Shown: positions 29,619 through 38,798, numbered from the stretch's first letter. The stretch is DNA of 64,000 nt from Microbacterium luteolum (GCF_039533965.1 NZ_BAAAUN010000001.1:372001-436000); one strand, 5' to 3'. Numbers and translations: made by a program. The notes: generated by a model not told the origin, from the sequence alone.

Positions 29619-30812
29619 CTACGAAGCGGGTGCGGGCGTGGTGTCAGGCGATTGCGTCGCCTCTACAAAGGCAGCCGCGATCTTCTGTGCGGTCTGTGCA
29701 ATCTGCCACGGACGTGCGCCGAGCGCCGAGAGGGCGGCTCCGATGTCCTCCGCGGTCTCACCGGGCGCGTCCCAGGCCACGCGTCGCAGGAACTCCGGGG
29801 TCAGCAGGTTCTCGGTCGGCATCCCCAGTTCCTCGGCGACCGCCTCGACGACAGGGCGGGCGGCCTTCAGACGCGCGTCTGCTTCGGGGTTGCGATCCGA
29901 CCAGGCACGCGGCGGCGGGAGGGTGTCGCTCGGAACCCGTTCGCGGGGGAGCTCCTCCGTGGCGCGGCCGTCCACGATGGCCTGCCACCAGCGGTCCAGC
30001 TGCGTGCGGCTCGCACGACCCTGGAACTCCTTGACACCGGCCAGAGCCTGCTTCGACTGCGGGTTCGCCATCACGGCGGCGACGAGCGAGCGATCCGGAA
30101 CCAGCCGGCCCGGGGAGACGTCCTGTTCCTGCGCGAACGTCTCGCGGGCCTGCCACAGGGACCGGGCGACCGCGAGATTGCGTGCGCCGCGCACCTGGTG
30201 CAGACCGCTCAGACGGCGCCAGGGGTCCTCGCGCGGGGGCTTGGGCAGGCGGGTCAGCGTCGCGGCGAACTCCTCGGCGGCGAACTCCGTCTTCTCCTGC
30301 TCCTCGAGCTCGGCGACGAGCGCGTCGCGGACGTCGATCAGGTGCAGCACGTCGAGCGCCGCGTAGTCGAGCCACGAGTCCGGGAGCGGACGGGTCGACC
30401 AGTCCGAGGCGGAGTGCTCCTTCTTGAGCGTGATCCCGAGGGTGTCCTCGACGACGGCGGCGAGGCCCACGCGTTCGTGCCCGAGCAGGCGCGACGCGAG
30501 CTCGGTGTCGAAGATCGACGGCGGCTCGAGGTGGAGCTCGCGGAGGGAGGGGAGGTCCTGGCTCGCGGCGTGGAAGACCCACTCCGTCTCGCCGATCGCC
30601 TCCTGGAGCGGGGAGAAGTCGCCGAGCTCCGGGGGATCGAACAGGAAGACGCCCGCGTCCCGCCGGAACACCTGGACCAGGTAGGCGCGCTGCGAGTAGC
30701 GGAAGCCGGACGCCCGCTCGACGTCGACGGCGACCGGTCCGGTGCCGGCCGCGAGTGCGGCGCACGCCGCGCGGAACTCGTCGACATCCGAGATCACGGA
30801 GTATTCAGTCAC
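29619..30812 (-). CDS. rnd: Ribonuclease D family 3'-5' exonuclease with HRDC domain
   Basis: A 397-residue RNase D-like protein. The DEDDy exonuclease residues are visible: Asp30 and Glu32 in AVDVERASG, Asp in HAASQDLPSL, and Tyr and Asp in YAALDVLHLIDVRD. An HRDC nucleic-acid-binding domain follows at about 215-295 (RGARNLAVARSLWQARETFAQEQDVSPGRLVPDRSL). It trims tRNA or other structured RNA 3' ends. The gene overlaps the upstream DUF3000 gene by 8 nt, an actinobacterial pairing also seen near dxs in other genera. The C-terminal tail is Pro/Ala/Thr-rich and probably unstructured. Confidence 0.9.
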   Translation of the reverse strand: MTEYSVISDVDEFRAACAALAAGTGPVAVDVERASGFRYSQRAYLVQVFRRDAGVFLFDPPELGDFSPLQEAIGETEWVFHAASQDLPSLRELHLEPPSIFDTELASRLLGHERVGLAAVVEDTLGITLKKEHSASDWSTRPLPDSWLDYAALDVLHLIDVRDALVAELEEQEKTEFAAEEFAATLTRLPKPPREDPWRRLSGLHQVRGARNLAVARSLWQARETFAQEQDVSPGRLVPDRSLVAAVMANPQSKQALAGVKEFQGRASRTQLDRWWQAIVDGRATEELPRERVPSDTLPPPRAWSDRNPEADARLKAARPVVEAVAEELGMPTENLLTPEFLRRVAWDAPGETAEDIGAALSALGARPWQIAQTAQKIAAAFVEATQSPDTTPAPAS

Positions 30813-31386
30813 GTGCTGCCTTTCGAGCGCCGATCACGGCGATGCCCTCGGAGCCCGGCGGAAGTCCCGCCAGCATTCCGACCAGCTCGGCCCATGCTTC
30901 GACGTGAGGTCGGAACGGGCCATCCGGAGTCCAGGACGCCCGCAATTCTATCTGTGCGCCGTCGCCTTCGACGGCGAGGCCGCCGAATCCCTTGGACAGC
31001 GTCTTCGTAGAAGTGCCCGATGCCGAGTGGTAGATCGCCTCGCGGGAGTCGAGCGCATCGACCAGCCAGGACCACGTCACGTCCGCCAGCAGGGGGTCCG
31101 TGCCGATCTCGCTCTCGAGCGGCGCCTGCGCGAAGATCACGATGCGCCACGCCCCGCCCCAGGCTCCTGGCTCGTCCGGATCGTGCAGCAGCACGAACCG
31201 GCCGGTGCCGTAGATCGACTCTCCGTCGCCCTCCGGACGCACGTCGGCGGCGAGAGCGACGGCGAAGGGCGCCAGGCCCTGGGGCGTGGAGATCTCGCGC
31301 ACCGTGATGTCGTCGCGGAACGCGGTCTCGCGCAGTTCGGCCATCGCGCTGTCGAAAGGGGTCCCGGCATCGGGGTGTGCGGTCAC
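30805..31386 (-). CDS. DUF3000 domain-containing protein
   Basis: A 193-residue soluble protein of the DUF3000 family, restricted to actinobacteria and of unknown function. Conserved features include RFVLLHDPDEPGAWGGAWRIVIFAQA near the middle and LLADVTWSWLVDAL with TKTLSKGFGGLAVEG and ELRASWTPD. It precedes rnd and overlaps it by 8 nt, so the two are co-translated; the pairing suggests a role linked to RNA processing, but that is inference. The GTG start has TAGCCT 6 nt upstream, a leaderless promoter whose -10 box overlaps that of the divergent hydrolase gene. Confidence 0.85.
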   Translation of the reverse strand: MTAHPDAGTPFDSAMAELRETAFRDDITVREISTPQGLAPFAVALAADVRPEGDGESIYGTGRFVLLHDPDEPGAWGGAWRIVIFAQAPLESEIGTDPLLADVTWSWLVDALDSREAIYHSASGTSTKTLSKGFGGLAVEGDGAQIELRASWTPDGPFRPHVEAWAELVGMLAGLPPGSEGIAVIGARKAARD

Positions 31387-31392
31387 GGCAAC

Positions 31393-31402
31393 AGGCTAGA
31401 GT
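31393..31402. promoter_or_regulatory. Overlapping divergent -10 boxes (DUF3000-rnd and hydrolase)
   Basis: AGGCTAGAGT contains TAGCCT on the minus strand (6 nt before GTG 31386) and TAGAGT on the plus strand (9 nt before ATG 31412). The two hexamers share two bases, so both promoters cannot be occupied at once. Confidence 0.5.
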
Positions 31403-31411
31403 CAGGAGGCG

Positions 31412-32566
31412 ATGAAGAGTCTCAGGCACGCCGTTGCACTCCTTGTCCCCGCAGTGCTCGCGCTCGGGGCCGCGCTGTCGTTCCTCGTTTTCGGAGTGGC
31501 CCGACGCGTGGTCACCCCGATGCGGAGACCGGTCGACACGCAGATCCTCGCCGTCGACACCGGCGCGCAGACGATCGAACTCGAGCGCACGGCCGACACC
31601 GAGCTCCCGGGTCGCTACGGGCTGTTCACCACGGGCACGTACGGCTACGTGAAGCTGGGAGCGGTCCTCGGCGTCGATGCGACCAGTGTGCGGCGCAAGC
31701 TCCTGACCAAGATCGAGACCGGCGCGCGGGTGGATCGGGGCGCGGGCTTCAGCGGCTACTACTACTCGTCGCCGAGCGAGCTGCACCTGTCCTGGCAGAA
31801 CGTGCTGATCGGATCACCGGCAGGACCGTGTCCCGCGTGGTTCTTCCCCGCGGCGTCGTCGACGTGGGTGATCCAGGTGCACGGGCGGGGTGCAACGCGC
31901 GTCGAATGCCTGCGAGCGGTTCCGGTCCTGCACGCGGCGGGGTTCCCCAACCTCGTCGTCTCGTACCGGAACGACACCGAGGCGCCGCGCAGCCGGGCGG
32001 GTGCCTACGCTCTCGGGACCGCGGAATGGCGCGACGTGGATGCGGCGATCGCCTATGCGCTGCGCCACGGGGCCGAGCGTGTGATCCTGATGGGCTGGTC
32101 CATGGGCGGCGCCGTCTCCCTGCAGGCGTCGGTCAACTCGAGCTACCGGGATCGCATCGTCGGCCTGATCCTCGAGTCGCCGGTCGTCGACTGGCGCACG
32201 GTGCTGAGGTTCCAGGCGCGGATCGCGGGAGTCCGTGCTCCGCTGCCGGAGCTGGCGATGAGTGCCCTGCAGCGGCCTCTCACCGCCCGCATCAGCGGTG
32301 CGGACGACGCGATCTCGTTCGACCGCCTCGACATGGTCGCCCGGTCGGGGGAGCTGACCGCGCCGATGCTCATCCTCCACAGCGCCGACGACGGCTTCGT
32401 GCCGATCGACTCCTCCCTGGCGCTGCAGCGGGCGCGCCCCGATCTCGTGACCATGCCGGAGTTCAGCGTCGCACGGCACACGAAGATCTGGAACTACGAC
32501 CAGCCCGGCTGGACGGCGGCGATCACCGACTGGCTCGAGGCGCAGGGTTTCAGCGCTTCTGCCTGA
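31412..32566 (+). CDS. Membrane-anchored alpha/beta hydrolase
   Basis: A 384-residue alpha/beta hydrolase with an N-terminal transmembrane or signal-anchor helix (residues 7-30, VALLVPAVLALGAALSFLVFGV). The catalytic triad is Ser in GWSMGGAVS (about residue 232), Asp in HSADDGFVP and His in VARHTKIWNYD. The domain before the hydrolase fold (residues 35-150) is not recognised. It probably acts outside the membrane on an ester or peptide; the substrate is unknown. An AGGAGG ribosome site precedes the ATG. Its 3' end overlaps the convergent sufE gene by 17 nt. Confidence 0.8.
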   Translation: MKSLRHAVALLVPAVLALGAALSFLVFGVARRVVTPMRRPVDTQILAVDTGAQTIELERTADTELPGRYGLFTTGTYGYVKLGAVLGVDATSVRRKLLTKIETGARVDRGAGFSGYYYSSPSELHLSWQNVLIGSPAGPCPAWFFPAASSTWVIQVHGRGATRVECLRAVPVLHAAGFPNLVVSYRNDTEAPRSRAGAYALGTAEWRDVDAAIAYALRHGAERVILMGWSMGGAVSLQASVNSSYRDRIVGLILESPVVDWRTVLRFQARIAGVRAPLPELAMSALQRPLTARISGADDAISFDRLDMVARSGELTAPMLILHSADDGFVPIDSSLALQRARPDLVTMPEFSVARHTKIWNYDQPGWTAAITDWLEAQGFSASA

Positions 32567-32981
32567 CCTGTTTCTTCGCGCGCATCAGCATCCCGGTCAT
32601 CCCGCCGATCCGCAGCGGTGAGACCGCCTTGGTGAGTCCGATGGACTGGGGGTAGTCGTCCGGGATGGCGAGCACCTCGTCGGAGGTGAGCCCGGTGAGG
32701 CCCTGGACGAGGATGCTGGCGAAACCGCGGGTGGTCGGCGCCTCCGGCGGCGCCGTCGCGTGCATGGTGACGATGTCGTCGTTCACCTCGACGTAGATGT
32801 AGACCGGGGACTGGCACTCCGCGACGCGCTCGTACATCTCCGGATGATTCGCGACCTCATCGGAGACGGCGGGCAGTTCGTCGGAGTACTCGAGCAGCAG
32901 CAGCAGCCGATCCGCTTCGGGGGTCTCCAGGAAGCCGTCGCGGATGTCGGCGAGGATGTCAGGAAGGTCGCTGGCGCTCAT
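32550..32981 (-). CDS. sufE: SufE-family sulfur acceptor protein
   Basis: A 143-residue SufE-like protein that accepts persulfide sulfur from a cysteine desulfurase. The acceptor Cys56 lies in ERVAECQSPVYI and the domain closes with TRGFASILVQGLTGLTSDEVL, both family signatures. ATG 32981 is chosen because GGGAGG stands 9 nt upstream; an ATG at 32990 abuts that site. It lies just downstream of a rhodanese-type sulfurtransferase gene on the same strand (20 nt apart), so the two probably work in one sulfur relay. No suf operon is in the window. Confidence 0.87.
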   Translation of the reverse strand: MSASDLPDILADIRDGFLETPEADRLLLLLEYSDELPAVSDEVANHPEMYERVAECQSPVYIYVEVNDDIVTMHATAPPEAPTTRGFASILVQGLTGLTSDEVLAIPDDYPQSIGLTKAVSPLRIGGMTGMLMRAKKQVRQKR

Positions 32982-33000
32982 CCCTGACATCCTCCCATGT

Positions 33001-33894
33001 TCAGAGCGCGCCGGGCTCGGCGCCCGTCACGATCGGGACCCGGACCGCGCTGCCCCACTCCGTCCAGGAGCCGTCGTAGTTGCGCACGTTCTCGAAGCCG
33101 AGCAGGTGCGTGAGCACGAACCAGGTGTGGCTCGAGCGCTCACCGATCCGGCAGTAGGCGACGACGTCGTCGCCGTCCTTCAGGCCGGCGCCGTCGCGGT
33201 AGATCGCGTCGAGCTCAGCGCGGCTCTTGAATCCACCGTCCTCCGCGACGGCCTTGGCCCACGGCACGCTCTGCGCGGTGGGGATGTGCCCGGCGCGCAG
33301 GGCGCCCTCCTCGGGGTAGGCGGGCGCCGTGGTGCGCTCACCGCTGTACTCCTCGGGCGAGCGCACGTCGATCAGCGGGTTGCCGATGTGTGCGAGGACG
33401 TCCTCCTTGTAGGCGCGGATCGCGGAGTCGTCGCGCTCGACGACGGGGTACTCGGTCGCGGGGCGCGTGGTGGCCTCGCGTGTGAGCTCGCGTCCCTCGG
33501 AGATCCAGCGGTCGCGGCCGCCGTCGAGCAGTCGCACGTCCTCGTGTCCGAAGAGGGAGAAGACCCAGAGGGCGTAAGCCGCCCACCAGTTGTTCTTGTC
33601 GCCGTAGATGACGACCGTGTCGTCACGGGCGATGCCCTTGCGGCTGAGGAGCTCGGCGAAGCCCTCGCCGTCGACGTAGTCGCGAACGACCGGGTCATTG
33701 AGCTCGGTGTGCCAGTCGACCTTGACCGCGCCGGGGATGTGGCCGGTCTCGTAGAGGAGCACATCCTCATCGGATTCGACCACGACGAGTCCGGGCGTTC
33801 CGAGTCGCTCCGCGAGCCATTCGGTTGTCACGAGGCGGCCGGGTTCGGCGTACTCGGCGAACTTGGGGGAGGAGGAATCGAACTCGATGGCCAT
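33001..33894 (-). CDS. sseA: Thiosulfate/mercaptopyruvate sulfurtransferase (two rhodanese domains)
   Basis: A 297-residue protein with two tandem rhodanese domains. The N-terminal inactive domain has [20 protein letters not shown] (about 46-65); the C-terminal domain has [13 protein letters not shown] and the active loop Cys248 in [16 protein letters not shown], the CRIGER form usual in actinobacterial SseA. It transfers sulfane sulfur to thiol acceptors or cyanide. ATG 33894 gives the conserved MAIEFDSSS opening and follows GGAGAA. It is the first gene of a two-gene unit with sufE. Confidence 0.92.
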   Translation of the reverse strand: MAIEFDSSSPKFAEYAEPGRLVTTEWLAERLGTPGLVVVESDEDVLLYETGHIPGAVKVDWHTELNDPVVRDYVDGEGFAELLSRKGIARDDTVVIYGDKNNWWAAYALWVFSLFGHEDVRLLDGGRDRWISEGRELTREATTRPATEYPVVERDDSAIRAYKEDVLAHIGNPLIDVRSPEEYSGERTTAPAYPEEGALRAGHIPTAQSVPWAKAVAEDGGFKSRAELDAIYRDGAGLKDGDDVVAYCRIGERSSHTWFVLTHLLGFENVRNYDGSWTEWGSAVRVPIVTGAEPGAL

Positions 33895-34039
33895 GGGTTC
33901 TCCGAAGCATTGAGCGGACGAGGGGGTGGGTGCGAACGGCGTAGTGTTGAGCCGTCCCTTCGACGATAGATCCCCGCAGCGCGCCCTGCGCCCGAATCGT
34001 AAGACTTCGACACAGGTGCGCACCCGATTCAGGACCGTG

Positions 34040-35077
34040 ATGACCGACACGACCAGCCGCACAGGAATCGTGCACCTCACCGAGCGCCAGCCCGCCGTCA
34101 GCGGACCCGAGATGCTGGCGAGCCTGGTGCCGCCGCCGCAGTTCGACACGGCCACGTTCGACAGTTATCGCGCGGATCCTGCCTATCCCTCCCAGGAGGA
34201 GGCCAAGGAGACGCTCATCCGCTTCGCCGGCCGCGGCGGTCCGGTGAAGCGCGGCGGGTTCTTCAGCCGTGCGAAGAAGGAGCCCGAGGTCAAGCCGGGG
34301 GTCTACCTCGACGGCGGCTTCGGCGTCGGCAAGACGCACCTCCTCGCGTCGATCTATCACGCCATGCCCGCACGCCGGAAGTACTTCGGCTCGTTCATCG
34401 AATACACCGCACTTGTCGGTGCGCTGGGCTACAAGAACACGGTCGACCTGCTCAAGGGCGCCGATCTCCTCTGCATCGACGAGTTCGAGCTCGACGATCC
34501 GGGCGACACCATGGTCATGACGCGCCTGCTGGGCGAGCTCGTCCCGACGGGCACCCGCCTGGCCGCGACCTCGAACACCCCTCCGAACGCTCTCGGCGAA
34601 GGACGTTTCGCCGCGCAGGACTTCCTTCGCGAGATCCACGCGATGTCCGACAGCTTCCAGACGATCCGCATCGACGGCGTCGACTTCCGGCAGCGCGCTC
34701 TCGACGGACACGCCGTCGTCCTCGACGACGAGGCCTACGACGCCGCGCGAGAGGCGGGCGCGACCGCCGGCACGGCATCCGACGACCGCTTCGATGATCT
34801 GATCCGTCACCTGGCCCAGGTGCATCCGTCTCGCTACATCCGGGTGATCGACGGACTCGACCAGGTCGGTCTCCGCGGCGTCCGCCAGCTGACGGACCAG
34901 TCCGAGGCGCTCCGGTTCGTCGCATTCGTGGATCGCGTGTACGACGCGCAGCTCCCGATCATCGCCACGGGCCTCGGTCTGGACTCCGTGTTCTCCGATG
35001 AGATGCTCGCCGGCGGATACCGCAAGAAGTACCTCCGCGCCATCTCGCGACTGAACGCGCTGACGCATTCTGCGTGA
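34040..35077 (+). CDS. zapE: Cell division protein ZapE (AFG1-like ATPase)
   Basis: A 345-residue AFG1/ZapE-type AAA ATPase. Walker A is [13 protein letters not shown] (residues 92-104) and Walker B is [14 protein letters not shown]; the sensor region has [34 protein letters not shown] in pieces typical of ZapE. In E. coli it modulates Z-ring assembly; in other bacteria the role is less clear. The start is ATG 34040, with AGGA 5 nt upstream; the longer open frame to 33926 encodes no conserved sequence. It diverges from sseA across 145 nt. Confidence 0.87.
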   Translation: MTDTTSRTGIVHLTERQPAVSGPEMLASLVPPPQFDTATFDSYRADPAYPSQEEAKETLIRFAGRGGPVKRGGFFSRAKKEPEVKPGVYLDGGFGVGKTHLLASIYHAMPARRKYFGSFIEYTALVGALGYKNTVDLLKGADLLCIDEFELDDPGDTMVMTRLLGELVPTGTRLAATSNTPPNALGEGRFAAQDFLREIHAMSDSFQTIRIDGVDFRQRALDGHAVVLDDEAYDAAREAGATAGTASDDRFDDLIRHLAQVHPSRYIRVIDGLDQVGLRGVRQLTDQSEALRFVAFVDRVYDAQLPIIATGLGLDSVFSDEMLAGGYRKKYLRAISRLNALTHSA

Positions 35078-35091
35078 GCCCGCAGGCCCGT

Positions 35092-35138
35092 GTAACGCGA
35101 TGTTCACACCCGGAGCCCTTCTGTAACACCGGGGAAAC
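35092..35138 (+). promoter_or_regulatory. Two GlnR-type boxes upstream of amt
   Basis: GTAAC-N6-TTCAC (35092-35107) and GTAAC-N6-GAAAC (35123-35138), start-to-start spacing 31 nt (about three helical turns). The second matches the actinobacterial GlnR consensus GTNAC-N6-GAAAC exactly. They lie 74-120 nt before the amt ATG, which suggests nitrogen-limitation activation. Confidence 0.7.
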
Positions 35139-35211
35139 AAACCTCACGCATGCGCGAAACCGCGCGTCGTCACACTGAAGCTCTCAATTACTTCGGATGT
35201 GAGGTTTTCCT

Positions 35212-36450
35212 ATGGATGCTCCCGGCAACATCTCGTGGGCGATCACCGCGACAGCGCTGGTCCTGCTCATGACGCCTGGCGTCGCCTTCTTCTACGGCGG
35301 TCTCGTCAAGGCGAAGAGCGTCGTCAGCATGATGATGATGAGCTTCGGCTCGATCGGCCTTGTCGCCGTGCTGTGGATTCTCTTCGGCTTCTCCATGAGC
35401 GCCGTCGACAGCCCGACCGCCTTCGCCGGCAACCCCTTCGCGGACTTCGGTCTGTCGAGCCTCGCCGCGGGTGAGGGATCGAACGTCGCCCTTCTCGGTG
35501 TCGCGTACGGCGCCACCTTCGCGATCATCACGGTCGCCCTGATCTCCGGCGCCATCGCCGACCGCGCGAAGTTCGGCAGCTGGCTGATCTTCGCGGGTGT
35601 CTTCGCCACCGTCGGCTACTTCCCGGTCGCCGCCTGGGTCTGGGGCGGCGGTTGGATCATGAACCTCGGCACCACGCTGTTCGGTGAGGACAGCGGCATC
35701 GGCGTCATCGACTACGCCGGTGGTACCGCCGTGCACATCAACGCGGGTGCTGCAGCCCTCGCTCTCGCCATCGTCCTCGGGAAGCGCATCGGTTTCCAGA
35801 AGGGCATCCTCAAGCCGCACAACGTGCCGCTGACGCTGCTCGGCGCCGCACTGCTGTGGTTCGGTTGGTTCGGCTTCAACGCCGGCGCGGAGTGGCTCGC
35901 CGAGGACATGGGCGGTGTCGGCCTCATCGGTCTCAACACGCTGGGTGCCACGGCTGCGGCCATCCTCGGCTGGATCCTGATCGAGAAGATCAAGGACGGC
36001 AAGCCCACCTCGGTCGGCGCGGCATCCGGTGCGGTCGCCGGTCTCGTCGCCATCACCCCGGCATGCGCCAACCTGACGCCCGGCTGGTCGCTCCTGCTCG
36101 GCGCCGTCGCGGGTATCGTCTGCGCTCTCGCGGTCGAGCTGAAGTTCCGTCTCGGCTTCGACGACTCCCTCGACGTGGTCGGCATCCACCTCGTCGGCGG
36201 TCTGATCGGAACCCTGTACCTGGGCTTCTTCGCCACCGGCACCGGCCTGTTCGTCGGCGGAGACGCCCGCCAGCTCGCCGTCCAGGTGATCGCCGCCCTC
36301 GGCGTCCTGATCTACTCCTTCGTCGTCGCCTTCATCATCGGCTTCGCGATCGAGAAGACGATCGGCTTCCGTGTCACGAACGAAGACGAGATCGCCGGTG
36401 TCGACCAGGTCGTGCACGGCGAGGAGGGCTACGCTCTCGCGGACGCATGA
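35212..36450 (+). CDS. amt: Ammonium transporter (Amt)
   Basis: A 412-residue Amt/MEP/Rh channel with eleven predicted transmembrane helices. Family markers are MTPGVAFFYGGLV near the N-terminus, the pore-lining DYAGGTAVHINAG with the first His, and GFNAGAEW and DVVGIHLVGGLIGTLYLG with the second His. It conducts ammonia/ammonium across the membrane under nitrogen limitation. GAGG precedes the ATG by 7 nt. Two GlnR-type boxes lie upstream. Unlike most actinobacterial amt loci it is not followed by glnK and glnD; a PemK-like gene with its own promoter comes next. Confidence 0.96.
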   Translation: MDAPGNISWAITATALVLLMTPGVAFFYGGLVKAKSVVSMMMMSFGSIGLVAVLWILFGFSMSAVDSPTAFAGNPFADFGLSSLAAGEGSNVALLGVAYGATFAIITVALISGAIADRAKFGSWLIFAGVFATVGYFPVAAWVWGGGWIMNLGTTLFGEDSGIGVIDYAGGTAVHINAGAAALALAIVLGKRIGFQKGILKPHNVPLTLLGAALLWFGWFGFNAGAEWLAEDMGGVGLIGLNTLGATAAAILGWILIEKIKDGKPTSVGAASGAVAGLVAITPACANLTPGWSLLLGAVAGIVCALAVELKFRLGFDDSLDVVGIHLVGGLIGTLYLGFFATGTGLFVGGDARQLAVQVIAALGVLIYSFVVAFIIGFAIEKTIGFRVTNEDEIAGVDQVVHGEEGYALADA

Positions 36451-36457
36451 CAGCGGT

Positions 36458-36463
36458 TAGGGT
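36458..36463 (+). promoter_or_regulatory. -10 box of leaderless PemK-like gene
   Basis: TAGGGT lies 6 nt before the GTG at 36470, 7 nt after the amt stop, so this gene has its own promoter. Confidence 0.5.
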
Positions 36464-36469
36464 GACCGT

Positions 36470-37057
36470 GTGAGCAACACCGACGGCATCCTCGCAGCAA
36501 TCGTGAAGTTCCTGCAGACTCTGCGGGGATCGAACCGGGCGCCTCGGACGGAAGATCGTCCGAGGCGCCCGGTCGCGCGTCTGCGGCCATCCTCCGAGGC
36601 GCGCGGACCCGCTCGTGTGCAGCACGACCGGGGGAGCGGCGGTGGCACGGCCACGATCCGGATCGACCCGGAGCGCATCGACGATCTGCTCGTCGGGTAC
36701 TCGCCCCAGAGCGACGGCGCGCCGGATGCCGGAGAGATCGTGTGGACCTGGGTCCCGTACGAGGAGAACGACGGTCGAGGCAAGGACCGGCCGGTGCTCG
36801 TCATCGGACGTGCGTCGGCCGATCGCGTGTACGCGGTCCGCATGACCAGTCGGGCCCATGACGGCGACCGCGATTTCCTCGCGATCGGCGCCGGCTCCTG
36901 GGACTCGCAGGGGCGTGAGTCCTGGGTCGACATCGAGCAGCTGTACAGCGTGCACGAGCACGGCCTGCGGCGCGAGGCGGCCGTGCTCGACCGTCGGCGC
37001 TACGACAGGGTCGCGAGTGCGCTCACACGCCGCTACGGCTGGGCTGCAGCGGGCTGA
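36470..37057 (+). CDS. PemK/MazF-like domain protein with disordered N-terminus
   Basis: A 195-residue protein. Residues 1-65 are polar, basic and Pro/Arg-rich and probably disordered; residues 85-190 form a PemK/MazF-like fold (GEIVWTWVPYEENDGRGKDRPVLVIGRA, then VYAVRMTSRAHD and SWVDIEQLYSVHEHGL). Classical MazF toxins cleave RNA; their key Arg and Thr appear in the KDRPVLVIG and VRMTS positions, but the longer insert and lack of an adjacent antitoxin make toxin activity uncertain. The GTG start has its own leaderless -10 box. Its 3' end overlaps the convergent DgcN-family gene by 35 nt. A growth-regulatory nuclease is one reading; a non-toxic domain relative is another. Confidence 0.7.
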   Translation: MSNTDGILAAIVKFLQTLRGSNRAPRTEDRPRRPVARLRPSSEARGPARVQHDRGSGGGTATIRIDPERIDDLLVGYSPQSDGAPDAGEIVWTWVPYEENDGRGKDRPVLVIGRASADRVYAVRMTSRAHDGDRDFLAIGAGSWDSQGRESWVDIEQLYSVHEHGLRREAAVLDRRRYDRVASALTRRYGWAAAG

Positions 37058-38183
37058 GCGACGGGAAGGCCTGCAGCACCATCTCGACGAGCTCGGTCAG
37101 CGGGCGCGTCAGAGGATCGGTGGCAGGGAGACCCAGGCTCAGTTCGATCTCGTCGATCGACGCGCTGAGCTGAGCCTCCGAGAGGTTCTCGTGATTCACC
37201 GTTATGCCGATCACCTTGGTGTCTGCGAAGGCCTCGATGAGTGCGACTTCGCTCTCCACCGTGGGCATCGCGACCATCGGGAAATCGCCGAGGTTCTTCC
37301 GCCCCGGGGCGTGCTGCACGATGACGCCGGCCGGCTGACTGCCGCGGAGGATGTGCGCCGAGGTGATGTACGCGGGGTGGCTGAGCGCACCCTGACCCTC
37401 GACGATGATCACGTCGGGATCCTCGCCCTCGAAGGCCGCGACGACCTGGTTCTCGACCTCGCCCGAGCAGAACTGCGGGACGAGCGCGTCGAGTGCGACA
37501 CCGTACTTCCCACCCTGGATGATCGTCGTCTGACCGGTCCCGACCATCACGGCGTGGATGCCGTGGTCGTTGAGAGCACGGACGAGCAGGGTCGCCGTCG
37601 TGCGCTTGCCGATCGCGCCGTCGGTTCCGAGGATCGCGATCCGCGGGCACGTGACGTCGAAGATCCGCCCGGAGAAGAGGTGGAGGTCCTTCTTCTCCTT
37701 CGGGCGGCGGATGTCGGTGATCGTGACGCCGGCGAGCAGGCTCGCCGCGACGAATTCCGCGTCATCCGTCAGGAACTCGTGCAGGCCGTTGATGATGTGC
37801 ATACCGCGGGCGATCCCGTCGAGCAGCACGGTGCGCTGGCCGGGTGAGAGCAGACCGTCGGCGGGCGCGACACCGCAGATCAGATAGTCGGGTACGTGTC
37901 CGGCGTGAGCGATCGCGGCGGTGAGGCCGTCGAGGATCGGGATGCCGATCGTCGTGCCGTCGAGCAGCATGCCGGCATCCGCGCCCGCATGGGTGCTGTC
38001 GATGACGCTGAGGATCTCGTACTTCTCGGAGTGGCGGACCAGCCCGTTGGCGGTCTTGCCGTCCTGCTCGCCGAACTGACCCTCGCAGTAGATGACTGCG
38101 GTCGTGCCGGTCGGGAGCTGCGGCTCGGCCCAGGAGTGGGCGGAGGAATCGCTCGAAGCAACGGGCAGGGATGGGTGAGACAT
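37023..38183 (-). CDS. DUF1611 / DgcN-family protein (D-glutamate N-acetyltransferase-like)
   Basis: A 386-residue DUF1611-family protein. The C-terminal P-loop domain has ILGTDGAIGKRTTATLLVRAL (about 210-230), VMVGTGQTTIIQGGKYGVALDALVPQF and DVIIVEGQGALSHPAY, all characteristic of the DgcN group; the N-terminal Rossmann-like domain (about 25-160) includes the conserved HIINGLHEFL. DgcN enzymes acetylate D-glutamate in a catabolic route with the epimerase DgcA. No dgcA lies here, so the substrate is uncertain. ATG 38183 follows GAGGAGA. Its 3' end lies under the tail of the PemK-like gene (35-nt convergent overlap). Confidence 0.82.
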   Translation of the reverse strand: MSHPSLPVASSDSSAHSWAEPQLPTGTTAVIYCEGQFGEQDGKTANGLVRHSEKYEILSVIDSTHAGADAGMLLDGTTIGIPILDGLTAAIAHAGHVPDYLICGVAPADGLLSPGQRTVLLDGIARGMHIINGLHEFLTDDAEFVAASLLAGVTITDIRRPKEKKDLHLFSGRIFDVTCPRIAILGTDGAIGKRTTATLLVRALNDHGIHAVMVGTGQTTIIQGGKYGVALDALVPQFCSGEVENQVVAAFEGEDPDVIIVEGQGALSHPAYITSAHILRGSQPAGVIVQHAPGRKNLGDFPMVAMPTVESEVALIEAFADTKVIGITVNHENLSEAQLSASIDEIELSLGLPATDPLTRPLTELVEMVLQAFPSLSPLQPSRSGV

Positions 38184-38398
38184 GGCTCTCCTCGGATCGC
38201 ACAGAGGAGGCGACGGAGAACGAAATGGCCGAGAACGGCCCGTTGGTCGACAAGAAGTCTTCCCTGATACCGGCAAGATGCCGGTTCGCTCACCGTAGCA
38301 GGGCGGTCTGGGACTCCGCCGCGAGTCGAGCAATCCGATTCGCCGGGTGCGACGAATCATCTGTGAGCCGCGATCGCGGCGAAGCTCAAGGAGGAATC

Positions 38399-38785
38399 AT
38401 GCGTTTCATCCCCACCAAGGTCCACGGCATCCTCGACTACATCGTCGGCGTGGCCCTCATCGCTGCACCGTGGCTCTTCGGATTCGCCGGCATGGGCGGT
38501 CCTGCCGTCATCATCCCGATCGTGCTCGGTATCGGCCTGATCGTCTACAGCCTGTTCACCAAGTACGAGTGGGGCCCGTTCGGATTCATCCCGATGCCCG
38601 TCCACCTCGTGTTCGACATCGTCGCGAGCCTGTTCCTGGCGCTGTCGCCGTGGATCTTCGGGTTCTCTGGCGAAGCCCTGAACGTCTGGCTGCCGCACGT
38701 CGTGGTCGGCGCCGCGGTCATCGTGGTCGTGCTGTTCTCCCAGCCGCAGCCGGCGACCGCACGGGGTCGGGTCGCCACGGCCTGA
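38399..38785 (+). CDS. SPW repeat membrane protein
   Basis: A 128-residue protein with four hydrophobic helices and two copies of the SPW-type motif: APWLFGF (about residue 20) and SPWIFGF (about 81). SPW-repeat proteins are small bacterial membrane proteins of unknown function. AAGGAGGAATC gives a strong ribosome site before ATG 38399. The 215-nt gap upstream holds no recognised gene. A hairpin follows, shared with the convergent GIY-YIG gene. Confidence 0.85.
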   Translation: MRFIPTKVHGILDYIVGVALIAAPWLFGFAGMGGPAVIIPIVLGIGLIVYSLFTKYEWGPFGFIPMPVHLVFDIVASLFLALSPWIFGFSGEALNVWLPHVVVGAAVIVVVLFSQPQPATARGRVATA

Positions 38786-38798
38786 TCGTCACCTGCCG

